Positions 8,909 to 16,919 of a stretch of 64,000 nucleotides of DNA are shown here, piece by piece. Where the stretch lies: assembly GCA_963772585.1 (NCBI GenBank), contig CAVYXV010000008.1, forward strand, positions 496,001-560,000, given 5' to 3'. Below the pieces are notes generated by a model that searched no databases, was not told the origin of the DNA, and was given only the letters and a program-made list of their open reading frames with translations. The first letter of the stretch is position 1; each line of letters starts with the position of its first letter. A program made the position numbers and the translations under genes. This DNA comes from CAVVXN01 sp963772585. GTDB lineage: Bacteria > Planctomycetota > PLA2 > JAEUHO01.

Positions 8909-9886
8909 CTAGCGCCGAAGCAGCACCCAGGCAAGGAAGGGGGCCCCCAGCGCCGCCGTCACCACCCCCGTCGGAATCACGAGCGGGGGGTGGACGGTCC
9001 GAGCGAGGGCGTCGGCCATGACCAGCAGCCCGGCGCCCAGCGCCGCCGCCGCGGGCAGGAGCCGGCGGTGGCCGGGCCCGACCCACGCCCGGGCCAGGTG
9101 GGGCACGAGCAGGCCGACGAAGCCGATCAGGCCCGCCCCGGCGACGGCGAAGGCCGCCAGGGCGGAGGCGGCGAGACCGAGGACGAGGGTCGATCGCCTC
9201 ACGTCCACGCCGACCAGCCAGGCGCCCTCCTCGCCGAGCGCCACGGCGTCGAGATCGCGGGCGCGGACGAAGGCGTAGACCCCGGCGAGGAGGAGGACCG
9301 CCGCCATGGCGACGATCTCGCCCGTGGGCCGCGGCCCGAGGCTGCCGAGAAGCCACACGACCACCCGCTGCCAGTCGGGCACGGCGACGTAGAGCACGGC
9401 CGTCGCCACGGCGGAGACGAAGGCGCCCAGCGCGACGCCCGCGAGCAGCAGCCCCGGGCCCGCCCCCCGACCCGACCGGCGGGCGAACGCGAAGATCGTC
9501 GCGCTCACGAGCACCGCCCCCAGCAGCGCGAAGACGTTCCTCACCATCGCGACGGGCAGGCTCCCCGCCACGTGCGCGAGCAGCGCGGCCGCGGTGACCC
9601 CGAGGTAGGCGCCGGGGCCGACGCCGACGAGGTAGGGCTCGGCGAGATCGTTCCTGAGCAGCGCCTGGAGGAGGACGCCGGCGAGGGCCAGCGACGCGCC
9701 GACGAGCAGCCCCAGGACCACGGGCGGCCAGCGGTCCTGGAGGATGACCGCGCGCGCCGCCTCGCTGCCCTTTCCCAGGACGACGTCGAGGAGGTCGCCG
9801 AAGCCGACGCCGGACGGCCCCAGCCCGAGCGCCAGCACGGCGGCGATGGCCGCGAAGAGCACGGTGAGGAGGACGCGCCCGCTCAC
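8909..9886 (-). CDS. FecCD/BtuC-family ABC transporter permease
   Basis: 325 residues. The GTG at 9886 overlaps the stop of the binding-protein gene by four bases (GTGA). It is a strongly hydrophobic protein with about nine or ten membrane helices and family landmarks: an early LVGASLALAGVLLQALLRNDLAEPYLVGV segment, which matches the family 'GaaLalaGvllQ...rNPLAdP..lGv' pattern, and GLIGFVGLLVPHLAR near the C-terminus. It acts as the inner-membrane channel for siderophore, haem or cobalamin uptake with the ATPase and binding protein encoded just upstream. The substrate cannot be read from the sequence. Repeat A begins 12 bases after its stop. Confidence 0.9.
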   Translation of the reverse strand: MSGRVLLTVLFAAIAAVLALGLGPSGVGFGDLLDVVLGKGSEAARAVILQDRWPPVVLGLLVGASLALAGVLLQALLRNDLAEPYLVGVGPGAYLGVTAAALLAHVAGSLPVAMVRNVFALLGAVLVSATIFAFARRSGRGAGPGLLLAGVALGAFVSAVATAVLYVAVPDWQRVVVWLLGSLGPRPTGEIVAMAAVLLLAGVYAFVRARDLDAVALGEEGAWLVGVDVRRSTLVLGLAASALAAFAVAGAGLIGFVGLLVPHLARAWVGPGHRRLLPAAAALGAGLLVMADALARTVHPPLVIPTGVVTAALGAPFLAWVLLRR

Positions 9887-10869
9887 GGCCCGCCCTGCAG
9901 CCGCGAGGCGGGATCCCGCCCGGCCAGCACGGCCGCCAGCCGACGCAGCGCGCCGGGCGTCCGCGGCCCCGCCCGGACGAAGCGGTCGGCGTCCACCCGC
10001 GCGACGCGCCCGTCGCGGACCGCGGGCAGATCGCGCCAGCGCACGCGCAGCGCGTCGGGGAACGCGCCGGCGGCCACGAGGATCCAGTCGGGCCGCCGCA
10101 CGCGGACCAGCTCCGCGGCGAACGGCCCCGAGGCGCGACCGAGGTCGCACGCGACGTCCACGGCACCGCATGCGGCGAGCATGTCGTCGAGGAGCGATCC
10201 CGGGCCGAGCGCGTAGACGGGCTCCGCGCCCGCGAGCAGCAACACGCGACGCCCCTTTGCCGCATCGCGCGCCGCGTCCACGGCCGCCCGCATCTCCTCG
10301 CCGAACGCCCGGGCCTTCGCGCGCGCCTCCTCCGTGTCGAGCACCCGGGCGAGCAGCGTGACGCTCCTCTCGAGGTGCCCCAGCGATCGGCTCTCCAGCG
10401 GCAGGACGGCGGGAAGCCGGCGCCGCATTTCCGTCAGATCCCCGGCGAGGAGGACGCGGTCGGTCAGCACCAGGTCGGGGCGGAGCGTCGTGAGCGTCTC
10501 GTAGGCCAGCGGCATGACGGAGAGCCGGACCGCGTCCCCGGTGCCCGGGGGTGGATCGCCGTGATCGGGGAGGTCGGGCACGCCGACCAGCCGCTCCGCC
10601 GCCCCCAGCATGACGACGATCTCCGTGAGCCCGGGCAGCGTCGTCACGATCCGCCGCGGCCCGCGGGGCACGCGAAAGGCCTCGCCGTCCTTCGTCTCGA
10701 TCCGGATGCCGTCGTCCCCTTCGTCCACACGAGCGACCCAGTCGCCCGCCGCGCGCGCGTGCGCTCGCGCGAGACAGCCGTCGCCCGGGCCGCCGCAGGA
10801 GGGCGCCGCCGCCGCGGCGATCGCCGCGGCGAGCAGGAGCACCCGAAGGAGGGGCGCCCCCTCACGCAT
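9883..10869 (-). CDS. periplasmic binding protein, BtuF/FecB (PF01497-like)
   Basis: 328 residues from the ATG at 10869, which overlaps the end of the ATPase gene by eight bases. The N-terminal hydrophobic stretch ends APSCGG: it could be a lipoprotein with a weak lipobox or simply a cleaved signal peptide. The body fits the two-lobed helical-backbone family: RRIVTTLPGLTEIVVMLGAAERLVGVPD, then PDLVLTD, and a closing RRLAAVLAG region. It should capture a metal chelate such as a siderophore, haem or corrinoid and deliver it to the permease at 8909-9886. The 4-base overlap with that gene shows they are one operon. Confidence 0.85.
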   Translation of the reverse strand: MREGAPLLRVLLLAAAIAAAAAPSCGGPGDGCLARAHARAAGDWVARVDEGDDGIRIETKDGEAFRVPRGPRRIVTTLPGLTEIVVMLGAAERLVGVPDLPDHGDPPPGTGDAVRLSVMPLAYETLTTLRPDLVLTDRVLLAGDLTEMRRRLPAVLPLESRSLGHLERSVTLLARVLDTEEARAKARAFGEEMRAAVDAARDAAKGRRVLLLAGAEPVYALGPGSLLDDMLAACGAVDVACDLGRASGPFAAELVRVRRPDWILVAAGAFPDALRVRWRDLPAVRDGRVARVDADRFVRAGPRTPGALRRLAAVLAGRDPASRLQGGP

Positions 10870-11650
10870 CGGCGGCCTCGCCGTCGGGCTCCGAGACGAG
10901 GGAGGGTCGATCGCCACCCACGATCCGGACGGCCGCTCCGAAGGCGCGCGCCACGCGCTCGGCCGTCAACACCTCCCGCGGCGTGCCGGCGGCCTCGATC
11001 CGCCCGTCCACGAGCAGCAGCACGCGGTCGGCGAAGGCCCCCGCGAGGTTGAGGTCGTGGAGGACGGCGAGGACGCCGGCGCCGTCCCGCCGCGCGTGTC
11101 GGCGGAACGTGCGCAGGACGCGCTGGGCGTGGCCGAGGTCGAGGTAGGCGGTGGGTTCGTCGAGCAGCACGATCTCGCCGCCCTGGGCGAGGCAGCGGGC
11201 GATGCGCGCGCGCTGGCGCTCGCCGCTGCTGAGGCCGGGAAGCGGCCGGTCCTCGAGCCCGTGCAGATCCGCGTCGTGGATGGCCGTCGCGACCCTCGCT
11301 TCGTCCTCCGGCGTCGGCCGGCCGAACGCGCCGCGCCAGGGGTGGCGCCCCAGCGCGACCGTATCGCGGACGGTGAACGGAAACGCGGCATCCTCCTCGG
11401 CGGCGACCCCCGCGATCCGTCGCGCGGCCGCGCGGCGGTCCATCCCGTGGAGGTCCGTCCCGTCCAGTCGGACGCTTCCCCGCTCGGGGGCGAGCCGGCC
11501 GGAGAGCACCCCGAGCAGCGTGGACTTCCCCGCGCCGTTGGGGCCGACGACCGCGACCAGCTCGCCGCCCTCGAGCGCGAAGGAGACGCCCCGGAGCACG
11601 GGCCTCCCCGGCCAGGCGAACGCGACGTCCTGGACCTCGAGGCGTGCCAC
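10862..11650 (-). CDS. FecE/BtuD-type ABC transporter ATPase
   Basis: 262 residues, GTG start at 11650 immediately after the stop of the DoxX-like gene (11651-11653). Walker A GPNGAGKS at residues 36-43, signature LSSGERQ at about 140-146, Walker B IVLLDE at about 160-165 and switch histidine in LAVLHDLNLA. The spacing and the AFPFTVRDTVALGRHPW segment are those of the iron-chelate/cobalamin uptake class. It powers the permease and binding protein downstream. The gene order ATPase, binding protein, permease differs from the usual binding-protein-first order but is complete. Confidence 0.92.
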   Translation of the reverse strand: MARLEVQDVAFAWPGRPVLRGVSFALEGGELVAVVGPNGAGKSTLLGVLSGRLAPERGSVRLDGTDLHGMDRRAAARRIAGVAAEEDAAFPFTVRDTVALGRHPWRGAFGRPTPEDEARVATAIHDADLHGLEDRPLPGLSSGERQRARIARCLAQGGEIVLLDEPTAYLDLGHAQRVLRTFRRHARRDGAGVLAVLHDLNLAGAFADRVLLLVDGRIEAAGTPREVLTAERVARAFGAAVRIVGGDRPSLVSEPDGEAADA

Positions 11651-12253
11651 TCATCCCATCCAGCGGGTCCACGGGAGGGCGCCGCGGCGGCGCAGCCATC
11701 CGTCCAGACCGACGACCCGCCCCGCCGCGGTGAGGGCCAGCGCGAGGAGGATCACGGTCAGGGGCCAGTTCGCGCTGTGCACCGTGAAGAGGAAGACGCC
11801 GACGGGCTCGCCGGGGTCCGCCAACGGTTGCGGCTTCCCCACGGAGAAGACGAGCATCAACAGGAAGCCGAGCGTCGCGAAGAGGCGCACGCCGAAGCCG
11901 AGGACCAGCGAAATCCCCAGGACCGCCTCGAAGAAGAGGACGGCGGGGGCGCCGACGGAGGCGAGGGGCCGGGCGACGCCCTGGAGGAGGTCGGCGAAGA
12001 AGCGCAGCTCGACGCCGAACACCACGGGTGGGTGCTGCGTGGCGGCGGCGATGAAGTTCGCGTACTCGTTCGCGCGGAAGTGGGCGATCTTCTCGCCGAC
12101 GGTGAAGCCCGGCTCGATCAGCTTCCACCACGCCGTCACCAGGAAGAACGCGCCGGCGTAGACCCGCATCGCGAGCAGCGCCAGCCCCGCGGCGAACGGC
12201 CCCGCGCGGTCGGGCCCCTTCGGCCCGCGGCGGCGTCGCGTCCGGGCGGCCAC
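11651..12253 (-). CDS. DoxX-like membrane protein
   Basis: 200 residues, GTG start at 12253, four bases after the stop of the lipoprotein gene. There are four or more membrane segments (LALLAMRVYAGAFFLVTAWW, FFEAVLGISLVLGFGVRLFA, LGFLLMLVFSV, LTVILLALALTAAG) with the early 'R(I/V)..G..F...(G..K)' pattern of DoxX/DoxD proteins. In this class the proteins relate to thiol or quinone redox chemistry at the inner membrane, but many members have no proven role. It sits second in an operon that continues into an ABC chelate importer, so a link between redox state and metal uptake is possible, though only inferred from position. Confidence 0.72.
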   Translation of the reverse strand: MAARTRRRRGPKGPDRAGPFAAGLALLAMRVYAGAFFLVTAWWKLIEPGFTVGEKIAHFRANEYANFIAAATQHPPVVFGVELRFFADLLQGVARPLASVGAPAVLFFEAVLGISLVLGFGVRLFATLGFLLMLVFSVGKPQPLADPGEPVGVFLFTVHSANWPLTVILLALALTAAGRVVGLDGWLRRRGALPWTRWMG

Positions 12254-12256
12254 GGA

Positions 12257-12646
12257 CTACCTGCCGACCGCGGCGGGCGCGGTCCTCGACAGCGTGTCGC
12301 GAGCCGGCGGCGCGGACGACCCGCCCTGCTCCTGCGGGGGCCTCAGGATGCGGCCGCTGTAACGCTTCGCGACCGCGACGCCGCGCGCGTCGAAGTCGAG
12401 GACGAGCGTCTGCCCGTGGCTGGAGGGATCCGTGACGCGATAGCTCACGCGGCGCGGCTGCCCGTCGGGCCAACGGTCCAGCACGCGCCCCTGGGGGTAT
12501 TCCTGGAGCAGCCACTGGGCGGTCAGGCCGGGGTTCATCGCCTGCACCTCGGCGAGCGTCAGCGTGCGGGGCCCCAGCCCGAGCCCGCAGCCGGCGCCGA
12601 GGAGGAGGGGCGCGAGGACGAGGAGGGGGAACGGCGTCCTGGACAT
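12257..12646 (-). CDS. small exported lipoprotein-like protein, first gene of the DoxX/ABC operon
   Basis: 129 residues. ATG at 12646, with TAGCAT at 12654-12659 only 7 nt upstream, so the transcript is probably leaderless. The N-terminus is a hydrophobic signal ending LLLGAGCGLG; Cys20 or nearby could be lipidated, although the -3 residue is Gly. The mature part (LTLAEVQAMNPGLTAQWLLQ, then YRVTDPSSHGQTLVLDFDARG) resembles small SmpA/OmlA-like folds in length and beta pattern but is not a secure match. Its stop is four bases before the DoxX-like gene. Function unknown. Confidence 0.65.
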   Translation of the reverse strand: MSRTPFPLLVLAPLLLGAGCGLGLGPRTLTLAEVQAMNPGLTAQWLLQEYPQGRVLDRWPDGQPRRVSYRVTDPSSHGQTLVLDFDARGVAVAKRYSGRILRPPQEQGGSSAPPARDTLSRTAPAAVGR

Positions 12647-12653
12647 GCGGGCG

Positions 12654-12659
12654 ATGCTA
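12654..12659 (-). promoter_or_regulatory. -10 box TAGCAT for the lipoprotein/DoxX/ABC operon
   Basis: TAGCAT on the minus strand, 7 nt upstream of the ATG at 12646; there is no room for a Shine-Dalgarno site in such a leader. Confidence 0.45.
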
Positions 12660-12744
12660 CCCGGGCCCCCACCCGACGATGCGGCCCGCCCCCCCCATCC
12701 AGCGGCCCCGTCGGTGCGATCCCCTCCCGGCGTCCCGTGTGCCG

Positions 12745-12750
12745 TATCCT
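12745..12750 (+). promoter_or_regulatory. -10 box TATCCT for the helicase gene
   Basis: TATCCT lies six bases before the ATG at 12757, consistent with a leaderless transcript. Confidence 0.42.
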
Positions 12751-12756
12751 GCGTCC

Positions 12757-14774
12757 ATGCCCGATGCGCCCCGCACGGAGGCCCCGACGACGTTCCGTGG
12801 GCTGAAGCTGTTCCCGTTCCAGCGCGAGGCGATCGGCGCGATCTTCTCCGGCCGCAGCGTCGTCGTGGCGGCGCCGACGGGCGCCGGCAAGACGCTGATC
12901 GCCGACTACGCGATGGAGCGGGCGCTCGGAAGCCGATCGTCGGGTCGTCTACACGAGCCCGATCAAGGCCCTCTCGAACCAGAAGTTCCGCGACTTCCGC
13001 GCGCAGTACGGGGACGAGAAGGTGGGGATCATGACCGGAGACGTCACGATCCAGCCGGACGCGCCGCTGCTCGTCATGACGACGGAGATCTTCCGTAACA
13101 CCATCTTCGAGGCGCCCGAGCGGCTCGATGGCTTCGACTTCGTCATCTTCGACGAGGTCCACTACCTCGACGACCGCGAGCGCGGCACCGTGTGGGAGGA
13201 GTCGCTCATCTACGCTCCCGCCCACATCCGCGTGGTCGCGCTCTCGGCCACGGTCCCAACGTGCAGGAGTTCGCGGACGTGGATCGACGAGGTGCGCGGC
13301 ACCGCCGTGGAGGTCATCGACGGAGGAACGGCGGCCCGTGCCGCTGACCCACAAGGTCTGGATTCCGGGACGCGGCCCGCGCTCCCTCCCCGAGGTGCGC
13401 GAGCACTTCCAGCGAGATGGGGCGGCTCGTGCGCGAGCGACCGCGGCCACGGCGGGCGGCGGCGCGTCACCCGCCGCAGCCGCCGGGCGACGGCGCGAGA
13501 TCCTCGAAGGCGCAGGCGTCGAAGCTGGTCGACTACCTGGTGCAGCGGCGGCTCCTCCCGTGCATCTACTTCGCCTTCAGCCGCATGGACTGCGAGCGCC
13601 TCGCACAGGCCAACGCGGGACGGGACCTGCTCGAACCGGAGGAGCGCCGACGCATGCTCGACGCTCTTCGACGAGCTCGCCGATCGCTACGAGGTGGCGA
13701 CGGCCTACGACACGCGCCAGATCCGCGGCCTCGCCGCGCGCGGCGTCCTCTACCACCACGCGGGCATGCTGCCGATCGACAAGGAGATCGTCGAGCGCCT
13801 GTTCACGACGGGCCTGGTCAAGCTCCTCTTCGCAACGGAGACGTTCTCGCTGGGCGTCAACATGCCGGCGCGCACGGTCGCCTTCCACACCCTCTGCAAG
13901 TTCGACGGCGTCGTGCTACGGGCGGATCCTCGCGCGCGAGTACTGGCAGATGGCGGGCCGCGCGGGACGGCAGGGCATCGACGAGAAGGGCTGGGTCTTC
14001 TCGCTCCTCGACGAGTCGCGGATCGCCTACCCCGACCTGGAGCGCCTCCAGTCCGGCCGGATCGAGCCGGTCATCAGCCGCTTCAACCTGAGCTACAGCG
14101 GCATCCTGAATCTGTACCGCCGCGTCGGCGAGGGCGTCATGGACGCCTGGGCCCGCTCCTTCGCCCGCTACCAGGGCCGGCGGCCGAAGGGCGGTCGCCG
14201 GGCGGCGCAGATCCGCGCCCGGCTCGACGTGCTCGAGAAGCACCACTACCTGACCTCGCAGGGTCTGACCCGGCGGGGACGGCTCTGCGCGCGCATCAAC
14301 GGGTACGAGATCGCCGTCACCGAGGCCTACGAACAGGGCTGGCTGCTGCGCTGCGATCCCGTGCAGATGGCCATGGTCTTCGCGGGGATCGTCTACGAGG
14401 CACGCCCTCACGACAGCTCGGCTCCCGCCACGCGATCCCTCAAGGGGATCGCGGCCCCTCTGACGCGGCACCTCCAGGCCTTCGCGGCGGACGAGATCGC
14501 CCAGCACGTGGAGACGCCCGTCCGGCCTCCGGACTTCGGGATCGCGGGCCCCGTGCAAGCGTGGGCCGAAGGTCGCGACTTCGAGCGGGTGCTCGCGACG
14601 ACCTCGCTCGCGCCGGGCGACCTGGTCCGTATCCTCCGCATGACGATCCAGATGTTGCGCCAGACCGCCCACGCCCTGCCTCACGGGGATCCGACGGTGG
14701 CGGTGCTCCACGAAGCGAAGGAACGGATCGACCGCGACGTGGTGGACGCGCGGCGTCAACTGGAGTTGGGGTAG
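12757..14774 (+). pseudogene. Ski2/Mtr4-like DExH-box RNA helicase, broken by about seven indels
   Basis: Motifs appear in order but in changing frames: Walker A AAPTGAGKT, DEVH in FDEVHYLDD, SAT in ALSATVP, YHHAGMLP, TETFSLGVNMPARTV and motif VI QMAGRAGRQG, then a long C-terminal helical region. This is the Ski2-like superfamily 2 helicase layout (RNA unwinding or decay). Frame changes fall near 12940 (+1), 13255 (-1) with 13275 (+1), 13323 (+1), 13415 (+1), 13662 (+1) and 13908 (+1). With these corrected the length is divisible by three and gives 670 residues, so the gene is either heavily mis-sequenced or recently inactivated. The last 870 bases are free of damage. The insertion bias and the intact motifs favour sequencing error. 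Confidence 0.75.
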
Positions 14775-14829
14775 ACGTCCGTCGAGGGCGACGCCCCTCC
14801 CGGGGGGGGGCGACGCCGCACCGCCCCCC

Positions 14830-14835
14830 TACAAT
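14830..14835 (+). promoter_or_regulatory. -10 box TACAAT for the kinase gene
   Basis: TACAAT ends seven bases before the ATG at 14843; leaderless start inferred. Confidence 0.48.
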
Positions 14836-14842
14836 CCCCGGA

Positions 14843-15937
14843 ATGGCACGCCGCCCGGGTCGACGACGTCCGCGCAAACGCATTCCGCCGCCGCCCGCGG
14901 CGAAGACCCCGCCTGCCGTCCCCATGCCGACCGCTCCGGGCCGCCCGGTGCGGCCGACGGCCGTCAAGCCGGGCAGCGCGGACCCGCTGATCGGCCGGGT
15001 CCTCGGCCGTTGCCGCCTCCTGGAGCGGATCGGGCACGGCCGCACGGCGGTCGTGTACCGCGCGCACCACGAGGCGCTCGACGCCACCGTCGCCGTGAAG
15101 ATCCTGCTTTCGGCCGCGGCGAACAACCCCGAGCTCGTCGGGAACTTCGAGTCCGAGGCGCGGGCGATCGCGCGCATCGACAACGAGAACGTGCTCAAGA
15201 TCTACGACGTGGGAAGCGAAGGTTCGCTCCACTACCTCGTGATGGAGCTGCTCGAGGGGGACAGCATCCTGGATCTCGTGGAGCGCGAGGGCCGCTTCGA
15301 CGTCATGGACGCGCTCCGGGTGACGCGGCAGGCCGCCTCCGGGCTCGGGGCGGCCCACTCCAGCGACATCCTCCACCGCGATGTCAAGCCGCAGAACCTC
15401 GTCGTCCTGGAGGACGGGACGGTCAAGCTCGTGGACTTCGGTCTGGCCGCGGAGAGCGGCGAGGCCGACATCCGGCGCGTCGGCACCCCGCACTTCATGG
15501 CCCCGGAGACCTGCCAGTCGGGCGTGGCGGAGCCCCGCAGCGACGTCTACGCCCTGGGGATCACCCTCTACCACATGCTCGTCGGGACGCCCCCGTACAA
15601 GGGGAAGGACGTCGCCGGGATCATGAAGGCCCACATCGAGGGCGTGCCGCTCCGGCCCGAGCGACACCGCCCCGGCCTCCCTCGCGAGGTCTCCGAGCTG
15701 ATCCGGCGGATGACGAACCGGGTGGCCACCGAGCGGCCGTCGGCGGCGGAACTCGTGGACCAGCTCGACGCGATCGGCGGCACGACCCTCAAGGAGAAGA
15801 CGACGCTGAGGCGCCGCCGGGCCCGGATGCGCGGCCGCATCCACGCCCGATCCTCGTCCGGCAGCGGCGTCTGGCTGCTGGTGCTGGTGGGCCTGGCCGT
15901 GGCCGGCCTCGTCATCTACGCCCTCGCCCGGCATTGA
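14843..15937 (+). CDS. membrane-anchored Ser/Thr protein kinase (PknB-like)
   Basis: 364 residues. A basic, Pro-rich N-terminus (1-45) precedes a complete Hanks-type kinase domain: Gly-loop GHGRTAVVY near 64-72, catalytic Lys86 (VAVKIL), helix-C Glu105, HRDVKPQN at 178-185, DFG at 198-200, and APE at 220-222. A basic juxtamembrane stretch (RRRRARMRGRIHARS) leads to one membrane helix (about 343-361), leaving almost nothing outside the cell. It therefore lacks a sensor domain such as PASTA and probably responds to partners. All catalytic residues are present, so it should be active. It is preceded by a TACAAT box at leaderless spacing. No substrate gene is adjacent. Confidence 0.92.
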   Translation: MARRPGRRRPRKRIPPPPAAKTPPAVPMPTAPGRPVRPTAVKPGSADPLIGRVLGRCRLLERIGHGRTAVVYRAHHEALDATVAVKILLSAAANNPELVGNFESEARAIARIDNENVLKIYDVGSEGSLHYLVMELLEGDSILDLVEREGRFDVMDALRVTRQAASGLGAAHSSDILHRDVKPQNLVVLEDGTVKLVDFGLAAESGEADIRRVGTPHFMAPETCQSGVAEPRSDVYALGITLYHMLVGTPPYKGKDVAGIMKAHIEGVPLRPERHRPGLPREVSELIRRMTNRVATERPSAAELVDQLDAIGGTTLKEKTTLRRRRARMRGRIHARSSSGSGVWLLVLVGLAVAGLVIYALARH

Positions 15938-15974
15938 GAAACTGCGGCTTCCCGGGCCGCCCCCCGCATCGCGC

Positions 15975-16002
15975 TTGACCGGACGTGCCGGATTCGTAGC
16001 AT
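15975..16002 (+). promoter_or_regulatory. sigma-70-type promoter of tRNA-Gly
   Basis: -35 TTGACC at 15975-15980, 16-base spacer, -10 TAGCAT at 15997-16002, with the tRNA 5' end 12 bases downstream. It is the clearest housekeeping promoter in the window. Confidence 0.7.
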
Positions 16003-16013
16003 CGGGCACCCTT

Positions 16014-16089
<76 letters not shown>

Positions 16090-16095
16090 CTTCGG

Positions 16096-16131
16096 GACGC
16101 CCGGCGGGGTCCGCTCCGCCGGGCGTCTTTT
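16096..16131 (+). terminator. rho-independent terminator of tRNA-Gly
   Basis: Perfect 12-bp stem GACGCCCGGCGG/CCGCCGGGCGTC (16096-16107 with 16116-16127), 8-nt loop, then TTTT at 16128-16131, beginning seven bases after the tRNA. Confidence 0.88.
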
Positions 16132-16187
16132 CGTGCGTGGGTTTTCCTCCGGCGCTGTCGGGGCAAGCGGGACGACGCGCGAACCCG

Positions 16188-16193
16188 TAGAAT
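16188..16193 (+). promoter_or_regulatory. -10 box TAGAAT for the MoxR/DUF58 operon
   Basis: TAGAAT ends six bases before the GTG at 16200, so the operon mRNA is probably leaderless. Confidence 0.48.
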
Positions 16194-16199
16194 CCGGGC

Positions 16200-16919
16200 G
16201 TGTCGCTCGCCGCCGCGCTGGCCTTGACCGTGTTCCTCTCCGCCCCGGATCCCGCGGCGGTCCGACGCGCCGCGCAGCAGGTCGCCCAGGATGGGGCGAT
16301 GCAGACGACCCGGCCGCGCTTGCGCCCGCTCCTGCCGCCCCCGCCGAGCCGCGGCGGCGCGGACGACGGAGGCAGAGGGGGGGCCGATCGCCACGCGACG
16401 GGGGGGCTCCCCGACCGCACCCGGGAGCCGCCCGGGAGGCGGGGGTCTTCCGGCCACGGACTCGCCGGCCTGGTGACCGCGTTGATGTGGGCCGCGATCG
16501 TCGTCGTCGTCGCGCTCCTCCTCGTCTCGATCGTCACCGCCTGGCGAGACCGCGGCGCCCGGCCTCCACCGAGGGCCCGCGCCCCGATCGTCGCCCCCCA
16601 GAGCCCGGAAGAGGTGGACCTCAAGGAGCCCCTCGACAGGGCGACCGCGCTCGCGTCGGCGGGCCGATACGCGGAGGCGGCGCACACCCTCCTGCTCGAC
16701 ACCATGTCCCTCCTGGCGGCCACGAGCCATCTACCGGACTCGTGGACGAGCCGCGAGGTGCTCGGGCGGCTCGACCTCGGCGCGGAGGCGCACGGTGCGC
16801 TCCAGAACCTGATCCAGGTCGCGGAGAACTCGCTCTTCGGCGGTCGCGACGTGGACGCGGAAGTCTACGGCGGCTGCGTGCAGGCCTTCCGCCGGTTCAA
16901 GAAGGCCCTCGCGGCGTGA
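16200..16919 (+). CDS. DUF4129-like protein, first gene of the MoxR operon
   Basis: 239 residues. Hydrophobic N-terminus (MSLAAALALTVFLSA), a Pro/Arg/Gly-rich linker (about 30-85), one membrane helix (about 91-111), then a helical C-terminal domain with 'ALASAGRYAEAAHTLLLDTM' and 'DSWTSREVL', the usual DUF4129 landmarks. These proteins almost always accompany MoxR AAA+ and DUF58 genes, as here. The role is not defined biochemically; the family is thought to act in envelope-associated complex assembly. GTG start, with a TAGAAT box 6 nt upstream, and a 4-base overlap with the next gene. Confidence 0.78.
   Translation: MSLAAALALTVFLSAPDPAAVRRAAQQVAQDGAMQTTRPRLRPLLPPPPSRGGADDGGRGGADRHATGGLPDRTREPPGRRGSSGHGLAGLVTALMWAAIVVVVALLLVSIVTAWRDRGARPPPRARAPIVAPQSPEEVDLKEPLDRATALASAGRYAEAAHTLLLDTMSLLAATSHLPDSWTSREVLGRLDLGAEAHGALQNLIQVAENSLFGGRDVDAEVYGGCVQAFRRFKKALAA

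Noticed and set aside
8410..8934. Short frames inside repeats A and B (reading CGALAWGRSAPFVLLAYGRT and similar)
   Set aside because: The same 'protein' appears at both A copies because the DNA is repeated; the sequence is explained by base pairing and reads as coding on both strands with no start context.
4563..10265. A 1900-codon minus-strand frame across five genes and the repeat region
   Set aside because: It is a chance open frame in GC-rich DNA. Only the last 353 codons (the TPR protein) show real coding bias; the rest is Arg/Pro/Gly-rich shadow.
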